This document shows positions 54,811 through 64,000 of a DNA stretch of 64,000 nucleotides, one piece after another. Each line of letters starts with the position of its first letter. Within the stretch, counting starts at the first letter, position 1. Source of the DNA: JAFEDN01 sp963818985 (lineage in GTDB: Bacteria; Pseudomonadota; Gammaproteobacteria; Coxiellales; Coxiellaceae). The DNA lies in NCBI GenBank assembly GCA_963818985.1, contig CAWFUJ010000010.1, positions 1 to 64,000 of the forward strand. The letters are read 5' to 3'. A program made the position numbers and the translations under genes. A model generated the notes under the pieces. That model saw only the letters and a list, made by a program, of their open reading frames with translations, searched no databases and was not told where the DNA came from.

Positions 54811-56460
54811 ATGAAATTAATAATCTTACGTTTGTTCATAGGCTTAGCCCAAGGCATCGCGATTTACTTGTTCCATTCTCCTGCTGTTAACGCCCCTATT
54901 TGGTTTTGGGAGCTTTATCTAATTCCTCTGATTCTGATCCTCGGAGTGGGCAATTTACGTTTAAAAACCCTATTGATTTGGAGCGTAACTGCGACAATTC
55001 TACTATATGGTTTTTCCGTCTACAATATTTGGCAGCGGGGTTTAGCGGATATTTTCACAGGGAAAGTGGGTTTGGATCTGGCAATCTTTGCCATGATTTC
55101 AGTGTTTATCGTTCATATTTTAGTGGCAGCTAGCGATAGGGATCGCCGATTTATGGCCTATTATCCAACCTATTTTGATATAAGTTGGAAAATTACCATG
55201 CAGGTATTTCTAACTGCATTGTTTGTGGCTTTTTGTTGGAAATTGTTATTCCTGGGCAGCTTTTTATTTAAATTAATAGGTTTGGATTTTTTTGGAAAAA
55301 TCATTGCTCATTCCTGGTTTGGCTATCCTGCTACAGCAATAATGAGTAGCGTAGCGTTCCATATTACCGACGTGCAAGTGAAGCTGGTGCGTGGCATGCG
55401 AACCTTACTCTTGACTTTAATGTCCTGGTTATTGCCTTTACTGACGCTTATCATGCTTGGTTTTTTAATTAGCCTCTATTTCACCGGCTTCATAGAACCT
55501 GTTCAACCCAAACATTCTACCACGACTTACCTGTTAATTGCTTCAAGTATTCTCATTCTATTGATTAATGCCGCATACCAGGATGGAAAACCTCAACGAA
55601 TTGTGCCTCGTTTGCTATGCTATACGGGAAGCTTTGCAGCATTAATTCTGTTGCCAGTGGTCGCGCTTTGCTTTTACTGTTTAATCCTTCGAATAGAACA
55701 ATGGGGTTGGACAGATAGCCGGATTATGGCCACAGCGTGGCTGCTGATAATTACTGCATACGCATTAAGTTACACATGGGCAGTGTTTGCTAAGGGGCCA
55801 TGGTTAAAAAAGATTGAGTATAGTAATTTCAGCATAGCGATATTAATTGTTGTCATTATGAGTGCTCTTATGAGTCCGATCGCAGATCCGGCGAGATTGT
55901 CCGTGGCAAATCAAATGCAACATTTACAATCTGGGCGAATTAAATCAGATCAATTTGATTTTAAATATATAAGTTCCCACGGCCAGCGTTTTGGTCAGGA
56001 GGCACTGCAAAAATTAAAAAACCAGCATATTCAGGATGATTCAGCTAACCCTGATGTCCAATGGAAAAAAGTGGCATTGGTGATGGTTGCGCATACTCCT
56101 AATAGGCAGTTACCGCAGTCTTTTCAACGACAAGATTGGCAGGATCGTCAATACATTGGGATAATTCCAGAATGTCTTAATCATATGACTGGAAAATGTG
56201 ATGCTTGGGTCATGGATCTCAATCAAGATCGTCAAGATGAAATTTTGATTTTACAACGAGAACGTTTTTATGGTTTTGCGGAAAATTCCTCAGGCAAATG
56301 GGACGTAATTGGTCGATGGGACATTCCCTATAAATGTGAAAAAACCATGCAAGCAGCACTCGCCGGAAAATTTCAAACCTTGCCACCGCGTTGGCCTGAT
56401 CTTCAAATCCACGGTGTCAGGTTGGATTTTCAATCTAACTCTCAGATAAACTGCCAATAG
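54811..56460 (+). CDS. DUF4153 multi-pass membrane protein
   Basis: 549 residues with about 11 membrane helices over residues 1-360, including WFWELYLIPLILILGVGNLR and the DUF4153-typical FLLGSFLFKLIGLDFF-like segment (FLGSFLFKLIGLDFFGKII). A soluble C-terminal part of 170 residues follows. The family is inner membrane and of unknown function. Its stop lies in a weak AT-only hairpin. Confidence 0.8.
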   Translation: MKLIILRLFIGLAQGIAIYLFHSPAVNAPIWFWELYLIPLILILGVGNLRLKTLLIWSVTATILLYGFSVYNIWQRGLADIFTGKVGLDLAIFAMISVFIVHILVAASDRDRRFMAYYPTYFDISWKITMQVFLTALFVAFCWKLLFLGSFLFKLIGLDFFGKIIAHSWFGYPATAIMSSVAFHITDVQVKLVRGMRTLLLTLMSWLLPLLTLIMLGFLISLYFTGFIEPVQPKHSTTTYLLIASSILILLINAAYQDGKPQRIVPRLLCYTGSFAALILLPVVALCFYCLILRIEQWGWTDSRIMATAWLLIITAYALSYTWAVFAKGPWLKKIEYSNFSIAILIVVIMSALMSPIADPARLSVANQMQHLQSGRIKSDQFDFKYISSHGQRFGQEALQKLKNQHIQDDSANPDVQWKKVALVMVAHTPNRQLPQSFQRQDWQDRQYIGIIPECLNHMTGKCDAWVMDLNQDRQDEILILQRERFYGFAENSSGKWDVIGRWDIPYKCEKTMQAALAGKFQTLPPRWPDLQIHGVRLDFQSNSQINCQ

Positions 56461-56480
56461 TAAAAAAATGTTTTACTATT
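56456..56480. terminator. Weak hairpin at the end of the DUF4153 gene
   Basis: A perfect 10-bp stem AATAGTAAAA/TTTTACTATT with a 5-nt loop includes the stop codon. No G/C-rich core, so termination is uncertain. Confidence 0.4.
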
Positions 56481-56670
56481 TCCACCAACCTGGTATCAAA
56501 AAAATAAATTTTTGGCTCCTTGCCATAAAAATAATATAGAGAGACTCCAAAATACGAATATATTTTTTCACTGCGTTGCGGGAGATACCTACATCTTTAG
56601 CGATTGACTGATAAGAAATTGGCGAGGCGACTCGCTTTCTTAAGAAGAAAAAACCAATTGAATAGCACAC
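56476..56670 (-). pseudogene. Remnant of a second AAA+/DUF4143 ATPase
   Basis: A 64-codon frame matches the intact ATPase downstream (56847) in its DUF4143-proximal winged helix: FLRKRVASPISYQSIAKDVG and KKYIRILESLYIIF compare with LKKRVGAPVSYANLARDLER and KRWLLLLENLYVIF. Frame-shifted homology (EIERVLF) extends right to the edge of the palindrome at 56680. The ATP-binding half is missing, so this is an internally deleted inverted paralogue. Confidence 0.8.
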
Positions 56671-56679
56671 GTTCTATCT

Positions 56680-56743
56680 CGCCAATTATGCACGCTATTG
56701 CGGAATTGTCACGACAATTCCGCAATAGCGTGCATAATTGGCG
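56680..56743. repeat. Perfect 31-bp inverted repeat with 2-nt centre
   Basis: Arms at 56680-56710 and 56713-56743 are exactly complementary with only AC between. It contains AATTCCGCAATAG, nearly shared with the second palindrome (AATTCCGTAATAG). It borders the ATPase remnant and probably was its control region. Confidence 0.95.
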
Positions 56744-56782
56744 AATAGATATGCTCCACTAACTTAGAACCCGGAAAGATCT

Positions 56783-56844
56783 GACTATTCCGACACCAAT
56801 TCCGTAATAGTCTTGACTTTTACGGAATTGGTGTCAGAATAGTC
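56783..56844 (+). promoter_or_regulatory. 62-nt palindrome with candidate promoter for the DUF4143 ATPase
   Basis: 25-nt arms (56783-56807, 56820-56844) with one mismatch; the 12-nt centre holds a further AGTC-TT-GACT stem. TTGACT (56813-56818) and CAGAAT (56835-56840) are 16 nt apart, which would start transcription near the ATG at 56847, giving a leaderless message. There is no ribosome site, in agreement with this. Confidence 0.6.
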
Positions 56845-56846
56845 GA

Positions 56847-57989
56847 ATGGATAGATATCTAAAAAATTTGTTATGTCAGGACCTTTCTCACAAGATTGTT
56901 TTATTGACTGGGCCCAGGCAGTGTGGAAAAACTATGTTGGCTAAAGCCTTACGTACTACCTATGATTATTTTAATTATGATGCAGCAGAAGACCGGCTGG
57001 CTCTTGCGAAAAAAGCCTGGGATCGGCAAAAAAAGTTAGTTATTTTTGATGAGCTCCATAAAATGAAGCAATGGAAAAGATGGCTGAAAGGAATCTACGA
57101 TACTGAAGGTATACCTCCAGAAATGTTGGTGACAGGCAGCGCTAAATTGAACACTTATAAAAAAGTCGGAGACTCTTTAGCTGGCAGGTATTTTCATTTT
57201 CGATTGCATCCATTAGACCTAAAAGAAGCCTATCATTATTGGCAAGCTGATGGCGAACAAATTTTTAATCGTCTGTTCAATTGTGGAGGTTTCCCAGAAC
57301 CATTTCTACACGAAAATCCTCACTACTATAAACGCTGGCGGCGCAGCCATTTAGATATTATTTTGCGTCAAGACCTGGTTGACTTACATTCGGTGCGAGA
57401 TATTCAAGGAATAGAAACTTTGGTATTACTGCTAAAAAAGCGTGTTGGCGCACCCGTATCTTATGCCAATTTGGCTAGAGACTTAGAACGAGATGCTAAT
57501 ACAATAAAACGCTGGCTACTTCTACTTGAAAATCTTTACGTGATCTTTCGAGTTACACCTTATCATAAAAAAGTTACTCGTTCGCTGTTAAAAGAACCCA
57601 AATTCTATTTTTACGATATTGCTCAGGTCGATGAAGATAAAGGGACGCGCTTAGAAAATTTACTAGCTTGTGCTTTACTCAAAGAACTCCAATTTGTTGA
57701 AGATACTACGGGCAGTAAAACAGATTTACATTATTTAAGAACTAAAGATGGCAACGAATTAGATTTTCTAATTTGCATAAATGATAAACCTACCCATTTA
57801 TTGGAGGCCAAATGGTCGGATGCTACCCCAGCTCCCGCATTTAAATACTTCCAAAAATTTTTTTCTAAGGCCGAGGCCATACAATTGGTTAAAGAATTAT
57901 CTCGAGAAACCACTTATCCAAATAACCTAGCCGTTCGTATGCTGATTCCATGGTTGATCAAACTGGATTTAAATAAATATAATACTTGA
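56847..57989 (+). CDS. AAA+ ATPase with DUF4143 domain
   Basis: 380 residues. Walker A is LLTGPRQCGKTMLAKAL, Walker B VIFDELHKMKQWK, and sensor region MLVTGSAKLNTYKK. Then comes a winged helix (VGAPVSYANLARDLERDANT) and the C-terminal DUF4143 nuclease-like part, with the nuclease-type motif NELDFLICINDKPTHLLEAK (D...ExK). Such proteins are widespread, often in many copies, and have no settled role; links to toxin-antitoxin-like or mobile functions are proposed. The start follows a large palindrome by 2 nt. Confidence 0.88.
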   Translation: MDRYLKNLLCQDLSHKIVLLTGPRQCGKTMLAKALRTTYDYFNYDAAEDRLALAKKAWDRQKKLVIFDELHKMKQWKRWLKGIYDTEGIPPEMLVTGSAKLNTYKKVGDSLAGRYFHFRLHPLDLKEAYHYWQADGEQIFNRLFNCGGFPEPFLHENPHYYKRWRRSHLDIILRQDLVDLHSVRDIQGIETLVLLLKKRVGAPVSYANLARDLERDANTIKRWLLLLENLYVIFRVTPYHKKVTRSLLKEPKFYFYDIAQVDEDKGTRLENLLACALLKELQFVEDTTGSKTDLHYLRTKDGNELDFLICINDKPTHLLEAKWSDATPAPAFKYFQKFFSKAEAIQLVKELSRETTYPNNLAVRMLIPWLIKLDLNKYNT

Positions 57990-58014
57990 GGATATATTCG
58001 GAAAACTCTTTTTA

Positions 58015-61000
58015 TTAATGGCAATTTACTGCAAAGTTAACTAAATTTTTTAATAAATAATCAATCAACGATGAAATCGTCGGAAAATTGAAAAATAAAT
58101 TCATGTTAAATTTGTGATGAAAATCCGCTTCTATTAAATTTGAAAATTCTACTGACATGAGTGAATCAACGCCCAAATCAGCAAATGCAGTTTCCGGGCC
58201 AAGGTTTTCAACATTCTCAATTTCCGTTAATTTACCAAGTTGAATTCGTATATATTTTAATAAAAATGCGAATTGTTCGGTAGGATTCATTTCCAATAGC
58301 TGTTCTGGATAAATATTATTTTTCTTGTTTTTGGCAGATAGATCATTCAGAATTGGCTTTATATAAGAGTTTATATAAGGATTAGCAAAAGATTGACTAT
58401 ATCTACTCCATTCGATGTCTGCGATTGCAAATTGCGAGTATTCGCCTAAAAAATCAAATACCAAATCCAGTTCTTTAAGAGCTTGCTCAGGTTTTAATTT
58501 ATTGAAACCTTGACGTGCTAAGCGCTGTTGATTAGATAAATTCAGCTTCATGGTCATGCCTTTTTCGTCCCATGGTCCCCAATTAATGGTCATACTAGGA
58601 TGACCCGACATGAATCTCTGATGCATACAAGCATCCATGAATGCGTTCGCTGCTGCATAATTAGCTTGACCATAAGCTCCTAAAACCGCAGTCAATGACG
58701 AAAAACTAATAAAAAAATCTAGACTATATTGAGCAGAAAGTTGATGTAAATTCCAAGTCCCAATCACTTTTGCAGAAAAGACTTCCATAAATTTATTCCA
58801 ATTGAGGTTGGTCAGTACGGCGTCATCAATAATTCCAGCTCCATGAATAATACCCTTAAGTGGCAGAGGAGCCTTGGTGATTTTATTAAATATTAATGAT
58901 AATTCCACGTTGTTAGAAACGTCCACGAGATATACTTCCACGGTTAGAGCTCCCAGTGTTTTAAGCCGGTTGATCAGCGCAACTTTATCAGTATCAGATA
59001 TTTTTCTACCAATTAAAATAAGATGACGAGCGCCTTTGCGTATTAAGAATTCAGCCACTAATTCCCCCAGACCACCAAAGCCGCCAGTAATTAAATAAGT
59101 ACCTACTAAGTTTAAATTAGATGGTGGCTTTTTCTCAGTCGACATATTCAAAACTATTTTACCGATATGTTTTGCTTGTGCCATATGTTTAAATGCACTG
59201 CAAATTTCATTAATGGGAAATTTTTTAAAATAGAGAGGTTTTATAATTCCTTTTTCAATATTTTCAGCTATTGTTAATAATTCATTTTTAACAAAATTCG
59301 AATCTATATTTATTTTCTCGGTGAGATCAAAAGTAAAGTATTGTACATCAGCACGAACAGATTTAATCTGTTGTGGGCTCCAAATCCCGCGCTTACCTAT
59401 TTCAATAAATGTTCCTTTATGTTTAAGGACTTTGAGGTTTTTTTCAATATATTTTCCGTTAAAGCTGTTAAGAACTATATCAACACCTTGGCCATCTGTT
59501 AGGCGCAAAATTTCATTGGCATAATCAAGCGTACGTGAGTTCATCAAATTTTTAAGTCCGAGCGACTCAAGAAAGGGCCATTTATCTAGATGAGCTGTGG
59601 CAAAAATTTGTGCCCCTATATGTTGAGCCAATTGCACAGCGGCAAGTCCAACTCCGCCTGCAGCAGAATGTATCAAAATTCTAAGCCCTTTTTCCAGTTT
59701 TCCACATTCAAATAAGGCATAACGCGCAGTGATAAAGGCAATAGGAAGCGTCGCGGCCTGTTCTAAACTAGTGTTTTTTGGTAGTTTGATTAAGTAATTT
59801 TCGTTTATCACCACAAAATTGCTTATGGGTTGGAAAGGAGCAAATCCCATGATCTCATCTCCTTTCTGAAAATTTTTTACATGAAGGCCAACTGCGATCA
59901 CTTTGCCAGCGAATTCAAATCCATGACTTGTGGGTTGGAAAGGTTCAGGTACAAGAAAATTAACCCGAGGTTCATCACTGCCAAATATATTTAATGCCGT
60001 TAATAAATCTTTGAAATTTAAACCAACCGTGCGCACCTCAACGACTATATCATCATCGTTGGGTGGATTTAATATTTTATTCACAAATCCAATGTCAGCT
60101 AGAAGCCCGCTTTTAGAACATTGGACTTGAAAAGGCTTATTTAATGGTATTTCTTCAACGTGATTACGATTAAATAAAATCATTTTTTCCACATATCTTT
60201 GGTCGGAACGGTAAGCAATACGATTTTCACCGTTTTTCGAATAAAAATGACATTCTTCAAAAATTCGAAATGCTTGCTGTTTTTCATCAGCTAATAAATC
60301 CAAATCTAGAGCAATGCATTTTAAATTGGGATGTTCAAGGTTAACAACTTTAATTAACCCTAAAAGACAAGCTTGTTCTGGATTAATTTTATGGGTAAGA
60401 TCGTCGCTGACCATCTGTGCAATTTGAGTCACCATTAAAGTAGGAAAATTATCTCCCATTGATAATTTTATTAAAGCTTGTATTAAATAAAGAGATGTTT
60501 CACAACTTAAACTGATATTGTCGATTAAATTTAAATGATTGCTATCTGTCGTAGTCGACCGATTAAAACTCCATAAATGCAAAATGCCTCCACAAATTTC
60601 TGAGTTTGGTAATAAATATTTTTCTAATACATTTAAATAATCATGAGGATTTTTATAGTTTATTTGGATGGTTTCCTTATTAATAATATTACCAAATATG
60701 CTAGGATAAATAATTATAAAACGGTGGGCATGCGCTTTTAAAAACGATTTGACTGATTCAGTAATGCGATCATCATTGCCAAAGATAAGATAAAATTTAT
60801 TGTTGGGTACTGCCACAACATTTTTTTTATATAATGGAGAAATAGTCCATTCCGGTCTATACAAAATATTAGATTTTTCAACCAATTTATTTTCGCCAAC
60901 CTTTTTCAAGGTTAGATCAATAATCTCTAAAACAAGATCTTTTTTATCATCAAATATTGAAAAATTAATACGCTCAGGCTGAGTTAATGTGGCATAACTG

Positions 61001-63489
61001 CATAAATTTTTTTCTGGCGATTTATACAGTTTGACAGCTTGAATTTTTATCGGTACAAACGTTGTTTGTCTTTCAATTTCTGGCAGCGTCCAGGTGCCTA
61101 CTTGTAAACAAGAATCTAGAAGTGCAGGATGAAATAAGAAATATTTCATATTGAATGTTTGATCATCAGAAATTGAAATTTCTCCTATTGCTCTACCTTT
61201 AGTATCTAAATAAATTTTCCTAATATTTAAAAAAGAAGGACCATATGATAATTGTGTTTGTTTAAAATCTTTTATAGTGAGCTCTGGTAAAAGACCAAAA
61301 GGGATTACACTACTTGGTAAATTTTCGAGTTTAAAAACCCTGCCATTGACATGTTCGACCCATTCGATTTTTTTTTCGTCAGCACAATTAGAGCTGTAAA
61401 TTTTAACCGTATAAAACGTACCTTGAGGCTCAACGACAGTAAATAAACATATTTTACTATTTTTTTCGATATATAATGGCTTATATATATGAATATCTTG
61501 CAATAAAATTTGCTGAGTTTGAAATAGGAATTGACCTACCGCGAGCATCATTTCGATATAACCAGTTCCCGGAAAAATAACTTTCCCTTGAAGGGAATGA
61601 TCATGAAGAAAAGATAGAGGCTCTTGGTTGATATCAATTTCGGTATTAAATTGCATTACAGGAATAGGAGATTGAATATAATTCCCCAATAAAGGATGTG
61701 TACTGTCATTAATTTGTTTGGTTAGTAACTTAGAATTGTCTTTTTCGATCCAAAAACGTTGTCTTTGAAAAGGATACAGTGGCAAAACTACACGTTGATA
61801 TTTATAATGATCATAATAAGATTCCCAATCGACATTTTCTTTATTAATATAAGCTTTAGCCATTAAATATGCTGAATCAGTTTTATTATAATCCTGACAA
61901 CTAATGATCTGACCTAAGCTTTTTTCTTCTTTGTGAAGCCAACATTTAATGAGCTCAATGATATCTTCGGCTTGGTGGCTGACAAAAACCACTCTTAGCG
62001 GAAAATGGAAGCGACCAAGACTTGCTGTAAAACAAATATCTGTCATTGAATTTTTATTTATAAGAAGATAGTCAATATATAAGTTAGCTAACTCATTCAA
62101 AGCTGCAGGAGTTTTTGCAGATAAAGGCAAAACATAAGGTTTTTCGTCCCTATATATATCTTTAGAAATGCTTGGGCTGGTAGTCAAAATAACATGTGCA
62201 TTAGTGCCGCTAAAACCAAAAGAGCTCACGCCGGCAAAATATTTATTTACTTGCCAAGGGATGATCCGAGTCGGAATACTAATTGGTGCTTGTTTTAGAT
62301 CAATATAAGGATTTAATTTATTAAAATGAAGTTGCTTGGGTATGATTCGGTGTTGAAGCATTAATATTATTTTTATAATACTGGCAACGCCAGCTGCTGA
62401 TTCTAAATGACCAATATTAGGTTTAATTGAGCCTAGAAAGAGAGGGTTATTATTATTGCGGTGAGAAAATACATCAAGGATCGCATTGACTTCAATTGGA
62501 TCTCCCAGTACAGTTCCGGTAGCATGCGCTTCTATGTAACTGACATCATCAGGGCTTATCTTCGCATTATTCAGAGCACAGTGCAGCAGTTCTCTTTGTG
62601 CTTGACCATTGGGTACGGTTAATCCGCTACTTCTACCATCGTGATTAACTGCTGAGCCTGAAATGACAGCTAAGATATTATCACCATTCGCCATTGCTTC
62701 ACTTAGGCGCTTTAGTACAATCACTCCTGCTCCCTCACCTCTCCCATAACCATTGGCTGAGCTATCAAATGATTTGCATCGTCCATCGGGAGATAGGGCT
62801 TTCATTTTGCAGCCGAAAATTGTACCTAACGGCGAAAGCATGAGAGAAATCCCTCCACACAAAGCCAAATTGCAATCATTCATTTTTAAACTTTGACATG
62901 CTTGATGGATAGCAACCAAAGAAGATGAACAGGCTGTATCTATAACCATCGACGGTCCACGAGTTCCTAACCAATGGGAAAGGCGACCTGCTAAGATGCT
63001 TTGAAAATTTCCGAGTCCTGAATATGCATCCATCGCGGTTGGTTCTAGTCCATATGCGATATTTGCGTATTCATGATGGCTAACGCCTATAAAAATGCCG
63101 ACTGATTGATTAAAAATTTCAGCGGGTGATTGCGCAGATAATTCTAAAGCCTCCCAACTGACTTCTAGTAATAAGCGTTGTTGCGGGTCCATGACATTCG
63201 CTTCTCGAGGCGATATATTAAAAAAATGTGCGTCAAATTGATCAATATTGGTAATGAAGCCTCCTTCTCGCACATACATTTTTCCGCTAGCCTCAGGATT
63301 AGAATCATAATATTGATTTATATCCCAACGAGAAGTAGGAACTTCGATTATGCAATCACGTTCACTCACCATAAGTTCAAAAAAATCTGAAGAGGTATTT
63401 GCTTGGCCTGGAAAACGGCAAGCCATGCCAATAATCGCAATAGACTCATCTAGATTTTTTATTTTAGTAGCCAATGGTATTCTTTCCAT
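58015..63489 (-). CDS. Type I polyketide synthase, KS-DH-ER-KR-ACP, no AT
   Basis: 1824 residues, one fully reducing module. KS: IAIIGMACRFPG, active Cys in DTACSSS (about 186), His in EAHATGT and KPNIGH. A KS-linker and the post-AT segment LPLYPFQRQRFW are kept, but the acyltransferase between them is absent. DH starts near 598 (HDHSLQGKVIFPG, then HPALLDSCLQ). A structural KR half follows, then ER (about 1128-1446, IHSAAGGVGLAAVQLAQ) and KR (about 1468-1696, LITGGFGGLGELV, YGQANYAAANAF). The ACP Ser is in LGVDSLMS (about 1775). An AT must act in trans. The start overlaps the previous stop by 26 nt. Confidence 0.92.
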   Translation of the reverse strand: MERIPLATKIKNLDESIAIIGMACRFPGQANTSSDFFELMVSERDCIIEVPTSRWDINQYYDSNPEASGKMYVREGGFITNIDQFDAHFFNISPREANVMDPQQRLLLEVSWEALELSAQSPAEIFNQSVGIFIGVSHHEYANIAYGLEPTAMDAYSGLGNFQSILAGRLSHWLGTRGPSMVIDTACSSSLVAIHQACQSLKMNDCNLALCGGISLMLSPLGTIFGCKMKALSPDGRCKSFDSSANGYGRGEGAGVIVLKRLSEAMANGDNILAVISGSAVNHDGRSSGLTVPNGQAQRELLHCALNNAKISPDDVSYIEAHATGTVLGDPIEVNAILDVFSHRNNNNPLFLGSIKPNIGHLESAAGVASIIKIILMLQHRIIPKQLHFNKLNPYIDLKQAPISIPTRIIPWQVNKYFAGVSSFGFSGTNAHVILTTSPSISKDIYRDEKPYVLPLSAKTPAALNELANLYIDYLLINKNSMTDICFTASLGRFHFPLRVVFVSHQAEDIIELIKCWLHKEEKSLGQIISCQDYNKTDSAYLMAKAYINKENVDWESYYDHYKYQRVVLPLYPFQRQRFWIEKDNSKLLTKQINDSTHPLLGNYIQSPIPVMQFNTEIDINQEPLSFLHDHSLQGKVIFPGTGYIEMMLAVGQFLFQTQQILLQDIHIYKPLYIEKNSKICLFTVVEPQGTFYTVKIYSSNCADEKKIEWVEHVNGRVFKLENLPSSVIPFGLLPELTIKDFKQTQLSYGPSFLNIRKIYLDTKGRAIGEISISDDQTFNMKYFLFHPALLDSCLQVGTWTLPEIERQTTFVPIKIQAVKLYKSPEKNLCSYATLTQPERINFSIFDDKKDLVLEIIDLTLKKVGENKLVEKSNILYRPEWTISPLYKKNVVAVPNNKFYLIFGNDDRITESVKSFLKAHAHRFIIIYPSIFGNIINKETIQINYKNPHDYLNVLEKYLLPNSEICGGILHLWSFNRSTTTDSNHLNLIDNISLSCETSLYLIQALIKLSMGDNFPTLMVTQIAQMVSDDLTHKINPEQACLLGLIKVVNLEHPNLKCIALDLDLLADEKQQAFRIFEECHFYSKNGENRIAYRSDQRYVEKMILFNRNHVEEIPLNKPFQVQCSKSGLLADIGFVNKILNPPNDDDIVVEVRTVGLNFKDLLTALNIFGSDEPRVNFLVPEPFQPTSHGFEFAGKVIAVGLHVKNFQKGDEIMGFAPFQPISNFVVINENYLIKLPKNTSLEQAATLPIAFITARYALFECGKLEKGLRILIHSAAGGVGLAAVQLAQHIGAQIFATAHLDKWPFLESLGLKNLMNSRTLDYANEILRLTDGQGVDIVLNSFNGKYIEKNLKVLKHKGTFIEIGKRGIWSPQQIKSVRADVQYFTFDLTEKINIDSNFVKNELLTIAENIEKGIIKPLYFKKFPINEICSAFKHMAQAKHIGKIVLNMSTEKKPPSNLNLVGTYLITGGFGGLGELVAEFLIRKGARHLILIGRKISDTDKVALINRLKTLGALTVEVYLVDVSNNVELSLIFNKITKAPLPLKGIIHGAGIIDDAVLTNLNWNKFMEVFSAKVIGTWNLHQLSAQYSLDFFISFSSLTAVLGAYGQANYAAANAFMDACMHQRFMSGHPSMTINWGPWDEKGMTMKLNLSNQQRLARQGFNKLKPEQALKELDLVFDFLGEYSQFAIADIEWSRYSQSFANPYINSYIKPILNDLSAKNKKNNIYPEQLLEMNPTEQFAFLLKYIRIQLGKLTEIENVENLGPETAFADLGVDSLMSVEFSNLIEADFHHKFNMNLFFNFPTISSLIDYLLKNLVNFAVNCH

Positions 63490-64000
63490 TAAAAATATTT
63501 AGGAGATAATCAACTACCTGATTTATGGTTGGATAATCAAAGGCAAAAGTTGGTGATAATTTTAAATTTAAATCATTTTGCAATTGGTTCCTAAGTTCGA
63601 TGGACATCAATGAATCTAAACCATATTCAATAAAGCCACGGTCTAAATCGATGATTTCCAAGCTTATATCAGTACCCAAAAATTTTTTCAGTAAATGCTT
63701 CATATGGTCTTGTAAAATTTCTTTTCTTAATTCGCTAGATGATTGGTCAATTTCTTTTAATAAATTCGAAGTTGCCGATTGAAGAACTACTTCGCTTTTA
63801 TGATTAAAGAATTTATGATCACTGGAAAATTTTTTTTGAATTACTGTCTGGTACAATTTTCTAACTTCGAATCCCAAAATTTCAAGAATTATTTTACCTT
63901 GACTATCAAACAAAAACATATCAGCTATAATACTTTGAGATTTTATTTCAATGATACGAGTATAACTCCATATTTCTACTCCAGGAATAAATAAACTAAA
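63464..64000 (-). CDS. Polyketide synthase, C-terminal part (DH end + ACP; 5' end outside window)
   Basis: Open from the window edge to the stop at 63464-63466. The first 50 residues (FIPGVEIWSYTRI, DMFLFDSQGKIILEILGFEV) look like the end of a DH hot-dog domain, followed by a helical linker. An ACP comes last, with the phosphopantetheine Ser in EYGLDSLMSIELRNQ. No KR lies between these two in the visible part. It is the upstream protein of the same assembly line; overlapping ends imply translational coupling and neighbouring function. Confidence 0.88.
   Translation of the reverse strand, partial: FSLFIPGVEIWSYTRIIEIKSQSIIADMFLFDSQGKIILEILGFEVRKLYQTVIQKKFSSDHKFFNHKSEVVLQSATSNLLKEIDQSSSELRKEILQDHMKHLLKKFLGTDISLEIIDLDRGFIEYGLDSLMSIELRNQLQNDLNLKLSPTFAFDYPTINQVVDYLLNIFNGKNTIGY

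Noticed and set aside
57731..57913. Reverse ORF at the end of the ATPase gene
   Set aside because: Antisense shadow with no start signal.

Overview
The window is AT-rich with closely packed genes. It reads as the accessory-rich chromosome of a gammaproteobacterium, most likely a host-associated, Legionellales-like lineage. This is an inference from gene content: a pldA-type outer membrane phospholipase, mscL/mscS channels, proteins that look eukaryotic (PPR-like, DM9, possibly F-box), long low-complexity proteins of effector type, and many genes in decay. I saw no rRNA, tRNA, CRISPR array or complete insertion sequence.

Layout. 1-3.2 kb: an unfinished reverse-strand ORF with a possible F-box-like N-terminus, then an alkylation-repair pair (a frameshifted Ada/AlkA fusion and an Ogt-type methyltransferase). 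3.3-14.5 kb: one 3751-codon gene encoding six large PPR-like units joined by proline/acid-rich linkers, the most striking object here. 14.6-24.6 kb: single genes (SolA-like oxidase, secreted proteins, YdcF-like, M24 peptidase-like, haloalkane dehalogenase next to a LysR remnant, Bcr/CflA efflux pump, PldA). 24.9-31.5 kb: an MscS channel, then a PadR regulator, carotenoid oxygenase and secreted Ntn-hydrolase in a tight run, followed by DUF1653, RibD/DHFR-like and Tam-like genes. 31.5-33.2 kb: a decayed coiled-coil gene with a small partner, then a MazEF/PemIK-type toxin-antitoxin pair with an 18-bp perfect palindrome upstream.

33.4-49.4 kb: small-molecule enzymes and transporters (methyltransferases, two aminoglycoside-phosphotransferase-like kinases, aldo/keto reductase, 5-carboxymethyl-2-hydroxymuconate isomerase-like and carboxymuconolactone decarboxylase-like proteins, a degenerate shikimate-kinase-like protein, cupin, FUSC and TauE transporters, class II aldolase), with MscL and an Rpn-family nuclease. 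49.4-56.5 kb: an MHS-family transporter, an effector-like membrane protein, a secreted HExxH protein, a secreted DM9-repeat protein with a strong terminator, and a DUF4153 membrane protein. 56.5-58 kb: an AAA+/DUF4143 ATPase that starts 2 nt after a 62-nt palindrome, facing the remnant of a second copy with its own palindrome. 58-64 kb: the downstream end of a polyketide synthase locus on the reverse strand, with KS, DH, ER, KR and ACP but no acyltransferase.

Many genes are broken (Ada/AlkA, LysR, the coiled-coil gene and its partner, GrpB, an ATPase copy, a low-complexity protein, a GNAT tail). This suggests ongoing genome decay beside recent gain, as expected for an intracellular or symbiotic lifestyle. 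Only codon-level reading was possible; no database search was run, so family names rest on recognised motifs.
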